Part shown: one piece after another, positions 9,247 through 18,506 of the stretch
Position numbering within the stretch: the first letter of the stretch is position 1
Layout of the letters: each line of letters opens with the position of its first letter
DNA from: Achromobacter denitrificans NBRC 15125
Lineage (GTDB): Bacteria > Pseudomonadota > Gammaproteobacteria > Burkholderiales > Burkholderiaceae_B
NCBI RefSeq assembly: GCF_001571365.1
Contig: NZ_BCTQ01000016.1
Location: 78,233 to 142,232 of the forward strand
DNA length: 64,000 nucleotides
Reading direction: 5' to 3'
Position numbers and translations under genes: made by a program
The notes under the pieces: generated by a model
What the model was told of the DNA's origin: nothing
Database searches by the model: none
What the model saw: only the letters and a program-made list of their open reading frames with translations

Positions 9247-9274
9247 CGCCGGCGCGGCGGCCGCAGCCTGCACT

Positions 9275-9280
9275 TACAAT
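9275..9280 (+). promoter_or_regulatory. Candidate -10 box TACAAT for yigZ
   Basis: TACAAT ends seven bases before ATG 9288 and overlaps the alternative ATG at 9279. If used, transcription would begin at or next to ATG 9288, giving a near-leaderless mRNA. This is the reason for choosing 9288 as start of the following gene. Confidence 0.4.
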
Positions 9281-9287
9281 GCCGGGC

Positions 9288-9872
9288 ATGACGCACACGT
9301 TGACCGCTCCCTGCACCTACCAGGAAGACATCAAGAAAAGCCGCTTCGTCGCGCACGCGACGCCGGTGGCCACGGTGGAAGAGGCCATGCGCTTCTTCGC
9401 CGAACGCGGCGATCCGGAGGCGACCCACAACTGCTGGGCCTACCGCATCGGGCAAGAGTACCGTTTCAACGACGATGGCGAGCCCGGCGGCACCGCGGGA
9501 CGCCCCATCCTGCAGGCCATAGAAGGGCAGGACATGGACCGCGTGGCGGTGCTGGTGGTGCGCTGGTTCGGGGGAGTGAAGCTCGGGGCGGGCGGATTGG
9601 TGCGCGCCTACGGCGGCTGCGCGGCGAATTGCCTGCGCCTGGGGGAGCGGACCGAGATCGTGGATCTTGCAACCGTTTCCTGCGCCTGCGGCTTCGCGGA
9701 ATTGCCGCTGCTCAAGTCGCGCCTGGCCCAGGCGGGCGCCACGATCCAGCAGGAAGATTTCAACGCGGAAGGGGCCGTGCTGCGCTTCACGGTGCCGCGC
9801 GCGGCGGTCGACGAATTGGCCGTGACCGTGGCCAACATCACGCGCGGCCGAGCCGGATGGGATGTGACGTAG
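9288..9872 (+). CDS. yigZ: IMPACT/YigZ family protein
   Basis: 194 residues. Family hallmarks are IKKSRFVAHA near residue 13, NDDGEPGGTAGRPIL near 60-74, and VVRWFGGVKLGAGGLVRAYG near 87-106, followed by the C-terminal ferredoxin-like domain (DUF1949). E. coli YigZ is similar in size (about 205). The bacterial protein binds nucleic acid-like ligands; its exact cellular role is unsettled, the eukaryotic relative regulates GCN2. The stop codon TAG (9870-9872) is the first three bases of the palindromic element that follows, so the native 3' end may have been replaced. Alternative start 9279 adds MPG. Confidence 0.88.
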   Translation: MTHTLTAPCTYQEDIKKSRFVAHATPVATVEEAMRFFAERGDPEATHNCWAYRIGQEYRFNDDGEPGGTAGRPILQAIEGQDMDRVAVLVVRWFGGVKLGAGGLVRAYGGCAANCLRLGERTEIVDLATVSCACGFAELPLLKSRLAQAGATIQQEDFNAEGAVLRFTVPRAAVDELAVTVANITRGRAGWDVT

Positions 9873-10051
9873 GATGGGTGAAGCGCGAGATTACTCGCGC
9901 AAGAACGCAATTGCCCAGCGCGCGAAACCCATGCGGCCGTGGGCAGATAATGCTTGGCATCGGCCGGAAAACACGCGATTGCGGCCGCATGGGTTTCGCG
10001 CGCTGGATACCTGAGTTCTTTCTCAAGAACTCTCGCGCTTCACCCATCCTA
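9870..10051. repeat. Nested palindromic repeat element, 182 bp, between yigZ and thioredoxin gene
   Basis: Perfect 20-bp terminal inverted repeats: TAGGATGGGTGAAGCGCGAG at 9870-9889 and its complement at 10032-10051. Inside lies a second perfect inverted repeat of 25 bp, 9915-9939 and 9982-10006 (it contains GCGCGAAACCCATGCGGCC). The convergent genes on both sides end exactly at the outer TAG. A related element lies at 63408-63635. No coding sequence inside. It looks like a miniature, non-autonomous, structured element; it could also act as a bidirectional terminator. Confidence 0.85.
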
Positions 10052-10423
10052 CGCATCCTGCCCGTTTTGCGCGGCGGCGATTTCCTTGTGGACCTGTTCC
10101 ATGTCCACTTCCTTGATCTTGGTGAGTAGCTCGTTCAGCTGGCCGGCCGACAGGGCGCCGGGCTGCGAGAATAGCAAGACCTTTTCGCGGAAGACCATCA
10201 GCGTCGGGATCGAGCGGATGCCCAGCGCGCCGGCCAGTTCCTGTTCGACGTCGGTATTCACCTTGGCGAACGTGACGTCGGGGTGCTCGGCGGCGGCCTG
10301 TTCGAAAACCGGCGCGAAGCCGCGGCACGGGCCGCACCAGGGCGCCCAGAAGTCGACGATCAGGGTGCCGTCGGGGGTGATGGCGTCTTGGAAGCTGTCT
10401 TTGGTGAGTTCAACGGTACTCAT
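10049..10423 (-). CDS. Thioredoxin
   Basis: 124 residues, single thioredoxin domain without signal peptide, so cytoplasmic. Redox motif WCGPC at 29-33 within VDFWAPWCGPC, cis-proline in RSIPTLMVF near residue 74. A C-terminal extension of about 20 residues after the usual 105 (VDMEQVHKEIAAAQNGQDA) goes beyond classical TrxA. The tail reads NGQDA then TAG, and that TAG belongs to the palindromic element, so the last residues could be altered by insertion. Start ATG at 10423. It would reduce protein disulfides using thioredoxin reductase. Probably an accessory rather than the main TrxA, because the FWAPWCGPC-type RGF sequence follows. Confidence 0.87.
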   Translation of the reverse strand: MSTVELTKDSFQDAITPDGTLIVDFWAPWCGPCRGFAPVFEQAAAEHPDVTFAKVNTDVEQELAGALGIRSIPTLMVFREKVLLFSQPGALSAGQLNELLTKIKEVDMEQVHKEIAAAQNGQDA

Positions 10424-10501
10424 TTTGAATCCTTGCCGCGCGAGCGGCGAAAAAGCGGTGTCTGATCAGGCGACGCTGCGGCATTGCATGCTCTTTGGGC
10501 C

Positions 10502-10531
10502 ATAGTAGAGCCGGTCGCCGTTGCGTCGCAA
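10502..10531 (-). promoter_or_regulatory. Candidate promoter of the thioredoxin gene
   Basis: On the minus strand TTGCGA (10526-10531) and TACTAT (10502-10507) are 18 bases apart, about 80 bases upstream of the thioredoxin ATG. Fair match only. Confidence 0.35.
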
Positions 10532-10565
10532 TGGTTGGCGCCGGGGCGGGCCCGGCCGGCGGCGC

Positions 10566-11570
10566 TCAGGCGGGGGCGCCCTGCTTCAGGGAAGCCACGA
10601 TCTCGAAAGAGCGCAGGCGGTCGGCGATGTTGTAGAAATCGGAAACGATCATCACCTCGTCGGCCTCGGTTTCGGCTACCAGCGCCTCCAGTTCGCGCCG
10701 GACGGTATCCGGGCCGCCGACGATGGCGGCGCCCAGTCTTTGATTGACCGCCTCGCGCTCCCATTCGTTCCACACGCCGTCCATGCTGTCCACGGGCGGC
10801 TGCAGTTGCAGCCGGTGGCCCCGCACCAGCGACAGGAACTTCAGCTGCTGGGTGGTGGCCTGGTGGCGGGCTTCCTCGTCGGTTTCCGCGGCCACGACCG
10901 GCACGCCGATCATGGCGTAGGGCCGGGCCAGCGTCGCCGACGGCTTGAACAGGTGGCGGTACAGGCGCATCGCCGCCATGCCCTCGGGCGAGAAGTGCCC
11001 GGCGAACGAGAACGGCAGGCCGAGTTCGGCCGCCAGCCTGGCACTGAAATCGCTGGATCCGAGCAGCCAGATCGGGATGTCCAGGCCTTCGCCCGGAATG
11101 GCGCGAACCGGCTGTCCGGGCCGCGACGGCGCCAGGAAGCCGCGCAATTCTTCCACCAGCGCCGGGAATTCCAGGCCGCTGCGCGGACCGCGGCGCAGCG
11201 CGTGCTGCGTGGCGCCGTCGCTGCCGGGCGCGCGGCCCAGGCCCAGGTCGATGCGGCCGGGGTACAGGGTTTCGAGCGTGCCGAACTGCTCGGCGATGAT
11301 CAGCGGCGCGTGGTTGGGCAGCATGACGCCGCCCGAACCCACGCGCAGGGTGTTCGTATGGCCGGCCACGTGCCCGATCAGCACGGCGGTGGCGCTGCTG
11401 GCCACGCCGTTGATGTTGTGGTGCTCGGCGAGCCAGAAGCGCTTGTATCCCAGGCGCTCGACGTGCTGGGCCAGCGCCACCGTGTTGCGGAAGGCGTCGG
11501 CCGCGTCGCGGCCCTGCACAATGGGGGCCAGGTCGAGGACGGAAAAGGGGATGCGGGCGAGGCTGCTCAT
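10566..11570 (-). CDS. Luciferase-like flavin monooxygenase (MsnO8/YhbW family)
   Basis: 334 residues, TIM-barrel LLM class. Typical blocks: [12 protein letters not shown] at the N-terminus, the active-site strand [23 protein letters not shown] near residues 44-65, [41 protein letters not shown] near 74-115 and a final [13 protein letters not shown]. The EHHN motif is diagnostic of the bacterial YhbW/MsnO8 group. These use FMNH2 and oxygen; the substrate is unknown. Start ATG 11570 is preceded by GGAGG on the minus strand; a longer upstream reading frame has no such site. Confidence 0.85.
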   Translation of the reverse strand: MSSLARIPFSVLDLAPIVQGRDAADAFRNTVALAQHVERLGYKRFWLAEHHNINGVASSATAVLIGHVAGHTNTLRVGSGGVMLPNHAPLIIAEQFGTLETLYPGRIDLGLGRAPGSDGATQHALRRGPRSGLEFPALVEELRGFLAPSRPGQPVRAIPGEGLDIPIWLLGSSDFSARLAAELGLPFSFAGHFSPEGMAAMRLYRHLFKPSATLARPYAMIGVPVVAAETDEEARHQATTQQLKFLSLVRGHRLQLQPPVDSMDGVWNEWEREAVNQRLGAAIVGGPDTVRRELEALVAETEADEVMIVSDFYNIADRLRSFEIVASLKQGAPA

Positions 11571-11753
11571 GCGGAAACCTCCGGGCTCGCGGGGCGACAG
11601 GACAGGGCGGGGATAGGGGGCGTGAAACGCAAGGCGGACTCCATATACCGTGATACATGGGGAGTGTATCGGCGAAATCAACCTGGGCCGCCAGCAACCT
11701 TATGGGCCGGCGGGTTGATTGAATTTGCCTATCCCGCTGATTGGGGAAAGCGT

Positions 11754-11789
11754 CGCCCCGGGAGCCTTCTTGCCGAAGGCCCCGGGGCG
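11754..11789 (-). terminator. Hairpin after the NCS2 permease gene
   Basis: CGCCCCGGG-A-GCCTTC (11754-11769) pairs with GAAGGC-C-CCCGGGGCG (11774-11789) around a 4-base loop, nine bases past the permease stop. Stem is very stable with one bulge; the T-run on the minus strand is poor. Confidence 0.5.
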
Positions 11790-11797
11790 GCCGGGCC

Positions 11798-13090
11798 TTA
11801 TCCGGGGAAGAAGGCGTAGCGGATCACGAACAGGGCGGCGACCAGCCAGGTGGCCGGATGCACGTCGCGAATCTTGCCGGTGGCGGTCTTGAGCACCACG
11901 TAGCTGATGAAGCCGAAGGCGATGCCGTTGGCGATCGAGTACGTGAAGGGCATGACCAGCGCCGTCAGCGCGGCCGGGGTGGCCTCGCACACGTCGTTCC
12001 AGTCGATGTCGATCAGCTCGCGCATCATCAGGCCGGCAACGTAGAGCAAGGCGGGCGCGGTGGCGTAGGCGGGCACGGCGCCGGCCAGCGGGGAGATGAA
12101 CAGCGCGGCCAGGAACAGCAGCGCCACGATCAGCGCGGTCATGCCGGTGCGGCCGCCGGCCTGCACGCCCGAGGCGCTTTCCACATAGGCGGTGGTGCTG
12201 CTCGTGCCCAGCATGGAGCCGGCCACGATGGCGGTGCTGTCGGCGAACAGCGCGCGGCCCAGGCGGTTGGGCCGGTTCTCGGGCATCAGGCCCGCGCGGC
12301 GGGCCACGCCCACCAGCGTGCCGGTGGCGTCGAACACCTCCACCAGCACGAACACCAGGATCACGTGCACGAAGCCGCTGTGCAGCGCGCCCATGATGTC
12401 CAGCTTGAACAGCGTGGGCGACAGGCTGGGCGGGGCGGCGAAGATGCCCTTGAATTCGTTGTAGCCCAGCACCATGGACAGCAGGGTCACCGCGACGATG
12501 CCGATCAGGATGGCGCCGCGCACGCGCAGAGCGTCCAGCGCCGCGATGATGAAGAAGCCCAGGATGGCGAACAGCGGGCCGGGCTTGGTCAGGTCGCCCA
12601 GCGTGACCTTGGTGGCGGGATGCGCCACGACGATGTCGGCGTTGGACAGCGCGATAATGGCGAGGAACAGGCCGATCCCCGCGGCGATGGCGCTGCGCAG
12701 GGAATGCGGGATGCCCTTGACCAGCCATACCCGGATGCCCGAGATCGTCAGGAACAGGAAGATCACGCCCGAGATGAACACGGCGCCCAGCGCCTGCTCC
12801 CAGGTATAGCCCATGGTCTTGACGACGGTGAACGCGAAGAAGGCATTCAGGCCCATGCCCGGCGCCATGCCGATGGGCCAGTTGGCGATCAGCGCCATCA
12901 CCAGCGAGCCCAGCGCGGCGGCCAGGCAGGTGGCGACGAACACCGCGTCGCGGTCCATGCCGGTCGACGACAGGATGTCGGGGTTGACGAAGATGATGTA
13001 CGACATGGTCAGGAATGTCGTCAGGCCGGCCACGAGTTCCGTGCGAGCGGTCGTGCCGTGTTCACGCAGCTTGAATAGCTTCTCCAGCAT
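11798..13090 (-). CDS. NCS2/AzgA-type purine permease
   Basis: 430 residues with about 12-14 membrane segments. The N-terminal EKLFKLREHGTTARTELVAGLTTFLTMSYIIFVNP is diagnostic of the AzgA/PbuG (adenine, guanine, hypoxanthine) branch, as is ANWPIGMAPGMGLNAFFAFTVV near residue 80 and GTSSTTAYVESASGVQAGGRTG near 285-306. Proton-driven uptake of purine bases across the inner membrane is the known role. Start at ATG 13090 fits relatives (MLEKLF); upstream in-frame codons precede it but lack support. Transcribed divergently from tsaD across 122 bases. Confidence 0.88.
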   Translation of the reverse strand: MLEKLFKLREHGTTARTELVAGLTTFLTMSYIIFVNPDILSSTGMDRDAVFVATCLAAALGSLVMALIANWPIGMAPGMGLNAFFAFTVVKTMGYTWEQALGAVFISGVIFLFLTISGIRVWLVKGIPHSLRSAIAAGIGLFLAIIALSNADIVVAHPATKVTLGDLTKPGPLFAILGFFIIAALDALRVRGAILIGIVAVTLLSMVLGYNEFKGIFAAPPSLSPTLFKLDIMGALHSGFVHVILVFVLVEVFDATGTLVGVARRAGLMPENRPNRLGRALFADSTAIVAGSMLGTSSTTAYVESASGVQAGGRTGMTALIVALLFLAALFISPLAGAVPAYATAPALLYVAGLMMRELIDIDWNDVCEATPAALTALVMPFTYSIANGIAFGFISYVVLKTATGKIRDVHPATWLVAALFVIRYAFFPG

Positions 13091-13212
13091 TCGAGTCCCC
13101 AGTATGTTTGCAGGCTTGCGGTTGCCGCGGGCGGGCGGGGCCGTCCGCGCATTATTGATGGTATGGATGAACAAACCCGCGTATTTTCGCATCAGTTGTA
13201 AACTCTGCCGCC

Positions 13213-14244
13213 ATGATCATTCTCGGCTTTGAAAGCTCCTGCGACGAAACCGGCGTCGCGGCCGTCTGTACGGAACGGGGCCTGCTCGCGCACGCGCTGC
13301 ACACCCAGATCGCCATGCACCAGGAATACGGTGGCGTGGTGCCGGAACTCGCCTCGCGCGACCACATCCGCCGCGTCGTGCCGCTGACCCGCCAGGTGCT
13401 CGAAGACGCGGGCCTGCAAATGTCCGACATCGGCGCCGTGGCCTACACGGCCGGCCCCGGTCTCGCCGGCGCCTTGCTGGTGGGCGCCAGTGTCGCGCAG
13501 TCGTTCGCCTGGGCCCGGCACCTGCCGGCCATCGGCATCCACCACCTGGAAGGGCATCTGCTGTCGCCGATGCTGGCCGATCCGCGGCCGGACTTCCCCT
13601 TCGTGGCGCTGCTGGTGTCCGGCGGCCATACCCAGCTGATGCGGGTGGACGGCGTGGGCCGCTACGAATTGCTGGGCGAAACGCTGGACGACGCCGCGGG
13701 CGAGGCCTTCGACAAATCCGCCAAGCTGATGGGCCTGGGCTACCCCGGCGGTCCGGCGTTGTCCAGGCTGGCCGCCAGCGGCGACGCCACGCGCTTCGAC
13801 CTGCCGCGCCCCATGTTGCACAGCGGCGACCTGGATTTCAGCTTCAGCGGCCTGAAAACGGCCGTCCTGACCCGGGTGAAGGCCGCCGAGGCGGCCGGCG
13901 GGCTGGACGAGCAGGCCCGCGCCGACCTGGCGGCGGCCACCCAGGCCGCCATCGTCGAGGTGCTGGCGGCCAAGGCCATTCGCGCCCTGAAACAGACGGG
14001 CCTGAAGCGGCTGGTGGTGGCGGGAGGCGTGGGCGCCAACCAGCTGCTGCGCGCCAAGCTGGACGCGGCGCTCAAGCCGCTGAAGGCGCGCGCCTATTTC
14101 CCGCCGCTGGAGCTGTGCACCGACAACGGCGCGATGATCGCCTTCGCCGCCGCGGAGCGCGTCAAGGCGGGCCTGGCGGTCCTGGACGCGGAGGCGCACA
14201 GCTTCACCGTGAAGCCGCGCTGGGACCTGGCGGATATCGCCTGA
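13213..14244 (+). CDS. tsaD: tRNA N6-threonylcarbamoyladenosine synthase subunit TsaD
   Basis: 343 residues (usual about 337). ASKHA-fold ATPase: [10 protein letters not shown] at 5-14, iron-binding HHLEGH near 111-116, SGGHTQLM near 136, [13 protein letters not shown] near 158-170, and the C-terminal [13 protein letters not shown] near 273 with CTDNGAMIA near 305. Together with TsaB/E and TsaC it makes t6A37 in ANN-decoding tRNAs and is essential in most bacteria. TAAACT nine bases before the ATG could be a -10 box, which would give an almost leaderless transcript. Confidence 0.96.
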   Translation: MIILGFESSCDETGVAAVCTERGLLAHALHTQIAMHQEYGGVVPELASRDHIRRVVPLTRQVLEDAGLQMSDIGAVAYTAGPGLAGALLVGASVAQSFAWARHLPAIGIHHLEGHLLSPMLADPRPDFPFVALLVSGGHTQLMRVDGVGRYELLGETLDDAAGEAFDKSAKLMGLGYPGGPALSRLAASGDATRFDLPRPMLHSGDLDFSFSGLKTAVLTRVKAAEAAGGLDEQARADLAAATQAAIVEVLAAKAIRALKQTGLKRLVVAGGVGANQLLRAKLDAALKPLKARAYFPPLELCTDNGAMIAFAAAERVKAGLAVLDAEAHSFTVKPRWDLADIA

Positions 14245-14381
14245 ATCCGAGGACGTCCCCCGCCCGCCGGCGGCGAGCGGCCAGTCCGCGGGCTGCTACC
14301 GGGCAGCAGACGGGCGCGTCGGGGTGGCCCTAGGCGCGCGCCAACCCGGCAACGGGGCGAAAAACGCCGCGCCAGGACGGC

Positions 14382-14404
14382 AAAAGGGCGGCAGAGGCCG
14401 CCCT
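14382..14404 (-). terminator. Hairpin between convergent tsaD and plsY
   Basis: AGGGCGGC (14385-14392) and GCCGCCCT (14397-14404) with a 4-base loop. AAAA at 14382-14385 gives a short U-run to transcripts coming from plsY on the minus strand, so it best serves plsY. Confidence 0.6.
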
Positions 14405-14434
14405 GTATTCCTGCCAGCCGCCTTGCCGCCGGTC

Positions 14435-15073
14435 TTATTTTTTCTTGCCGCCGATCCGGCTTTCCGTGCCCTGGAGCAGGCGGGTGATGTTGGCGCGGTG
14501 ACGGTAGAACAGCAGGATGCCGATGATGGCCAGCGCCACGCCCATGGCGGGCTGCGCGTACCAGGCCAGGCCGGAGCCGAACACGTAGTACACCGGGGCG
14601 AAAAAGGCCGCCACGAGCGACGCCAGCGACGAATAGCGGAAGAAGATGGCGATGATCAGCCAGGTGGCGGCCGTGGCCACCGCCAGCCAGGGCTGGATGG
14701 CCACCAGCACGCCCAGCGCCGTGGCCACCCCCTTGCCGCCCTTGAAGCCCAGGAAAACGGGGTATAGATGGCCCAGGAAGGCGGCCAGCGCCACCGCCGC
14801 CAGCGCCCCGACGGGGATGCCAGGGGCGATCTTCTCGGCCAGCCAGATCGCGAACCATCCCTTGGCGGCGTCGCCCAGCAGCGTCAGCGCGGCGGCGGTC
14901 TTGTTGCCGGTGCGCAGCACATTGGTGGCGCCCGGGTTCTTGGATCCGTAGCTGCGGGGGTCCTGCAGGCCCATGAGCTTGCTGACCACCACGGCGAAGG
15001 GCACGGAGCCGATCAGGTAGGCCAGCAGGATGAGCGCCAGATTGAACGCCAGGGAGGGTGCGGTTATCGCCAT
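14435..15073 (-). CDS. plsY: Acyl-phosphate:glycerol-3-phosphate acyltransferase PlsY
   Basis: 212 residues, five to six membrane helices. The three PlsY signatures are visible: [18 protein letters not shown] near residues 41-58, [13 protein letters not shown] near 107-119, and the late [17 protein letters not shown] near 192-208. It transfers acyl groups from acyl phosphate to sn-glycerol-3-phosphate at the inner membrane, the first step of phospholipid synthesis. Divergent from surE. Confidence 0.94.
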   Translation of the reverse strand: MAITAPSLAFNLALILLAYLIGSVPFAVVVSKLMGLQDPRSYGSKNPGATNVLRTGNKTAAALTLLGDAAKGWFAIWLAEKIAPGIPVGALAAVALAAFLGHLYPVFLGFKGGKGVATALGVLVAIQPWLAVATAATWLIIAIFFRYSSLASLVAAFFAPVYYVFGSGLAWYAQPAMGVALAIIGILLFYRHRANITRLLQGTESRIGGKKK

Positions 15074-15205
15074 GGAAAGGGAGTCCGTTATTGTCGTAAT
15101 GGCTGCGGATTCTACCGCGCTCCACGCCGGGGCCGGCTACGGGTTATCGAGCGGGGTCCCGACAGGGCGGCGCAAGCCGGTCATACGGATGGCGCCCGCG
15201 GACGG

Positions 15206-15231
15206 TACAATCCGACACGTCCACCCGTGTC
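15206..15231 (+). promoter_or_regulatory. Candidate surE promoter and leader hairpin
   Basis: TACAAT (15206-15211) as -10 box, 42 bases before the surE ATG. Right behind it GACACG (15214-15219) and CGTGTC (15226-15231) form a small inverted repeat at the expected transcript start. No clear -35. Confidence 0.35.
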
Positions 15232-15252
15232 ATATTTTCTTTCGGATGCACA

Positions 15253-16011
15253 ATGCGAATTCTGGTTTCGAACGATGATGGTTACTCCGCCCCCGGGCTC
15301 GAAGCGCTGGTTGCGGCGCTGCAAGGGCTGGGCGATCTCACCGTCGTCGCGCCCGAGACCAACCACAGCGGCGCATCGAACTCCCTGACGCTGAACCGCC
15401 CCTTGTCGGTGCGCACCGCCTCCAACGGCTTCATCGCCGTCAACGGCACGCCCTCCGACTGCGTGCACGTGGCCCTCACCGGGCTCATGGACGCGCGCCC
15501 GGACCTGGTCGTGTCGGGCATCAACAACGGCGCCAACATGGGCGACGACACCCTGTACTCGGGCACCGTGGCCGCCGCCAGCGAAGGGTATCTGTTCGGC
15601 ATCCCCGCCATCGCGTTTTCGCTGGCGGAGAAGGGCTGGGCGCACATCGATTCCGCCGCGCGCGCCGCGCGCCTCGTGGTCGAGCGCCACCTGGCGCAGC
15701 CCCTGGCCGCGCCGGTGCTGCTGAACGTCAATATCCCCAGCCGCCGCTTCGAAGACATGCACGGCTTCGCGGTCACGCGGCTGGGCAAGCGCCATCCGTC
15801 GCAGCCCGTGGTGCGCACCACCACGCCCTACGGCGATACGGTGTACTGGATCGGTCCGGTGGGCCTGGCGGCGGACGCAGCGCCGGGCACCGACTTTCAT
15901 GCCGTCGAACAGGGCACGGTGTCCGTCACGCCGCTGCGGCTGGATCTCACCCAGCACAGCCAGCTCGACGAGATCCGTGCGTGGGCGGAGCCGCTATGCG
16001 CAAACGCGTAA
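15253..16011 (+). CDS. surE: 5'-nucleotidase / stationary-phase survival protein SurE
   Basis: 252 residues. Metal-binding NDDGYSAPG at 6-14, [15 protein letters not shown] near 36-50, [12 protein letters not shown] near 65 and the core [25 protein letters not shown] near 89-113 are all intact. Dephosphorylates nucleoside 5'- and 3'-monophosphates in the cytoplasm. First gene of surE-pcm-nlpD-exonuclease; its last 16 bases overlap the start of pcm. Confidence 0.96.
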   Translation: MRILVSNDDGYSAPGLEALVAALQGLGDLTVVAPETNHSGASNSLTLNRPLSVRTASNGFIAVNGTPSDCVHVALTGLMDARPDLVVSGINNGANMGDDTLYSGTVAAASEGYLFGIPAIAFSLAEKGWAHIDSAARAARLVVERHLAQPLAAPVLLNVNIPSRRFEDMHGFAVTRLGKRHPSQPVVRTTTPYGDTVYWIGPVGLAADAAPGTDFHAVEQGTVSVTPLRLDLTQHSQLDEIRAWAEPLCANA

Positions 16012-16820
16012 GCCAACCGGACGTGTCGCAGGCCGTGCCCGGACGCAGCGGCCCCGTCCGCTACGAGTCGGGCCGGCTCAGCCCCGGCGTCACGCCGGCC
16101 AACAGCAACACCCGCATCTCCGCGGCCACGCTGCAGCGCCAGACCCAGGCGCCGGCGCCCGCGGCCGGCGGCAACCTGGGCCTGAACTCCGACCGCCTGC
16201 GCCAAGCGATGGTGGAGCGGCTGCGCGCCCAGGGCATCAGCGACGAACGCGTGCTGACCGCCATGGGCGCGGTGCCGCGCCATCTGTTCGTGGACGAGGC
16301 GCTGGCCAGCCGCGCCTACGAAGACGCGGCGCTGCCCATCGGCCATTCGCAAACCATTTCCCAACCCTGGGTGGTGGCGCGCATGATCGCGGCCGCCTGC
16401 GAAGACCGCGCGCCCACCCGGGTGTTGGAAGTCGGCGCGGGCTGCGGCTATCAGGCCGCGGTGCTGGCGCAGTTCGTGCGCGAGGTGCATTCCATCGAAC
16501 GCATCCGCGGGCTGTACGAACTCGCGCGCGAGCATCTGCGCGCCTTGCGGCTCACCACGAGGATCCGCCTCATCTATGGCGACGGCATGCTGGGCCTGCC
16601 CGGCGTGGCGCCGTTCGATGCTATCGTTGTGGCTGCCGCTGGCCTCGCCATTCCGCAAGCGCTCTTGTCGCAGCTTGCGCCGGGTGGCCGCCTGATCGCT
16701 CCGGAAGGGGGCGCCAACCAGCGCCTGGTTCTGATCGAACGCACAGGCGCGGCCAGCTGGAAACGTACTGAATTAGAGGCCGTGCGCTTTGTGCCGCTAC
16801 GGGCCGGAATACAATCTTGA
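15996..16820 (+). CDS. pcm: Protein-L-isoaspartate O-methyltransferase with N-terminal extension
   Basis: 274 residues, longer than the usual about 210 because of a roughly 65-residue low-complexity Pro/Ala/Gln/Ser leader (to about [11 protein letters not shown]). The catalytic domain has [20 protein letters not shown] near 103-122, then SAM-binding [14 protein letters not shown] near 143-156 and [12 protein letters not shown] near 206. It methylates isoaspartyl residues to start their repair. ATG 15996 lies inside the surE 3' end (16-base overlap) with GGAG nearby; GTG 15981 is an alternative. The stop overlaps a TTG of the nlpD frame. Confidence 0.92.
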   Translation: MRKRVSQPDVSQAVPGRSGPVRYESGRLSPGVTPANSNTRISAATLQRQTQAPAPAAGGNLGLNSDRLRQAMVERLRAQGISDERVLTAMGAVPRHLFVDEALASRAYEDAALPIGHSQTISQPWVVARMIAAACEDRAPTRVLEVGAGCGYQAAVLAQFVREVHSIERIRGLYELAREHLRALRLTTRIRLIYGDGMLGLPGVAPFDAIVVAAAGLAIPQALLSQLAPGGRLIAPEGGANQRLVLIERTGAASWKRTELEAVRFVPLRAGIQS

Positions 16821-16837
16821 GCAAACAGGAGAAACGT

Positions 16838-17689
16838 ATGCTCAACGGGCAGTTGCAACTGACCGATATCACTCTGGGCGCGTCGTCGACGCGCCTGCGC
16901 CGCCCGCTCTTCATCGCGGGGGCGCTCAGCCTGGCCATCCTGGCCGGCTGCGCATCCAAAGGTACTCGCGCTCCGGTGGTCGACATGACCGGCGGGCAAC
17001 CCGCGCCGTCGGCACAGCCCGGCGGCACCTACGTAGTCAAGCCGGGCGACACGCTTTACAAGATCGCCCGCGCCAACAATGTGGACATCGAGAACGTCAA
17101 GCGCTGGAACAACCTCAGCGACCCCAACCAGATTTCCGTCGGGCAGGTCCTGAAGATGTCCGGCGGCTCGGGCGGCGGCGCGCAAACCGCGCCGGTCGCC
17201 GGCGCCAAGCCGCAGCCGCGTCCGCTGGACCAGCCCGAAACCGCCACGCCCGCGCCTGACGCCACGGCGACGCCGGCCCCCGCGCCGGTCGAGACCAAGC
17301 CCGCCACGCGCGCGGCGGATGCCGGCGTCATCAACTGGGCCTGGCCGGCGAACGGCCAGATCGTGCAGGGCTTCAACGCCAGCAGCAAGGGCATCGACAT
17401 CGCCGGCGCGCTGGGCGATCCGATCACCGCGGCCGCCGACGGCCTGGTCAAGTACAGCGGCAACGGCGTTCGCGGCCTGGGCAACCTGATCATCGTCGAA
17501 CACCAGAACGGCTTCATCACCGCCTACGCGCACAACCGCGCGGTGCTGGTGAAGACCGGCCAGACGGTCAAGCGCGGCGCCAAGATCGCCGAACTCGGCC
17601 AAAGCGATACCACCTCGCCGCGCCTGCACTTCGAAATCCGTCGCCAAGGCACGCCGGTGGACCCGATGCAGTACCTGCCCGCCAAATGA
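16838..17689 (+). CDS. nlpD: NlpD-like lipoprotein with LysM and degenerate LytM domain
   Basis: 283 residues. Lipoprotein signal: hydrophobic stretch then LAGCASKG, Cys near residue 35. LysM domain TYVVKPGDTLYKIARANNV near 66-110, a Pro/Ala linker, then a LytM/M23 domain from about 175. Catalytic zinc residues are replaced (KGIDIAG in place of the H..D site), while LHFEIRRQGTPVDPMQYLP is kept, as in E. coli NlpD, which activates amidase AmiC rather than cutting peptidoglycan itself. ATG 16838 follows AGGAGA; TTG 16817 overlapping the pcm stop is less likely. It overlaps the next gene by four bases (ATGA). Confidence 0.9.
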   Translation: MLNGQLQLTDITLGASSTRLRRPLFIAGALSLAILAGCASKGTRAPVVDMTGGQPAPSAQPGGTYVVKPGDTLYKIARANNVDIENVKRWNNLSDPNQISVGQVLKMSGGSGGGAQTAPVAGAKPQPRPLDQPETATPAPDATATPAPAPVETKPATRAADAGVINWAWPANGQIVQGFNASSKGIDIAGALGDPITAAADGLVKYSGNGVRGLGNLIIVEHQNGFITAYAHNRAVLVKTGQTVKRGAKIAELGQSDTTSPRLHFEIRRQGTPVDPMQYLPAK

Positions 17690-18465
17690 CGCCCACCCTG
17701 GTATTCGACCTGGAAACCATCCCCGACGCCGACGGGCTGCGCAAGCTCAACGGCTGGGGGGCCGAGGTCCCCGACCAGGAAGTGGTGGAGCGCGCCCTGA
17801 CCGCGCGCCGCGAGGCCGTGGGCCACGATTTCCTGCCGCTGCACCTGCACAAGGTCGCGGTGGTGGGCTGCGTGTTCCGCGACGACCAGGGCTTTCGCGT
17901 CAAGACGCTGGGCCAGCCCGATGATCCCGAGGCCGCCTTGCTGGCGGGCTTCTTCAAGACCATCGAGCGCTACACGCCCAAGCTGGTGAGCTGGAACGGC
18001 TCGGGCTTCGACCTGCCGGTGCTGCATTACCGCAGCCTGATCCAGGGCGTGCCCGCGCCGCGCTACTGGGACATGGGCGAGGAAGACCGCGATTTCAAGT
18101 TCAACAACTACATCTCGCGCTATCACTCCCGCCACCTGGACCTGATGGACCTGCTGGCCAAGTACAACGGCCGCGCCAACGCCCCGCTCGACGAACTGGC
18201 CAAGCTTTGCGGTTTTCCCGGCAAGCTGGGCATGGACGGCAGCAAGGTGTGGGAAGCCTGGAGCCAGGGCCGCGCCGACGAAGTGCGGGCCTATTGCGAA
18301 ACGGACGTGGTCAACACCTGGCTGGTGTATTGCCGCTTCCGCTTCCTGCGCGGCGAACTCGACCGCACCTCCTACGAAGCCGAAATCGCCCTGGTGCGCG
18401 ACACGCTCACCGCCAGCGACGCGCCGCACTGGAAGGAATACATGGCGGCCTGGGACGCCGACTGA
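17686..18465 (+). CDS. Predicted 3'-5' exonuclease, PolB-exonuclease-like (DEDDy)
   Basis: 259 residues. DnaQ-like fold with all acidic positions: FDLETIP at 6-12 (Asp, Glu), VSWNGSGFDLPVLHYR near 102-117 (Asp) and AYCETDVVNTWLVY near 204-217, where Tyr and Asp give the DEDDy motif 3. Matches the family of stand-alone exonucleases related to the proofreading domain of family-B DNA polymerases. Translationally coupled to nlpD (ATGA). It occupies the place where many proteobacteria carry rpoS. Function in the cell is unstudied in what I know. Confidence 0.82.
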   Translation: MTPTLVFDLETIPDADGLRKLNGWGAEVPDQEVVERALTARREAVGHDFLPLHLHKVAVVGCVFRDDQGFRVKTLGQPDDPEAALLAGFFKTIERYTPKLVSWNGSGFDLPVLHYRSLIQGVPAPRYWDMGEEDRDFKFNNYISRYHSRHLDLMDLLAKYNGRANAPLDELAKLCGFPGKLGMDGSKVWEAWSQGRADEVRAYCETDVVNTWLVYCRFRFLRGELDRTSYEAEIALVRDTLTASDAPHWKEYMAAWDAD

Positions 18466-18506
18466 AGCCGCTTGGAGGCCTCGCGCAAACGGGGGCCCAG
18501 GCAGAC

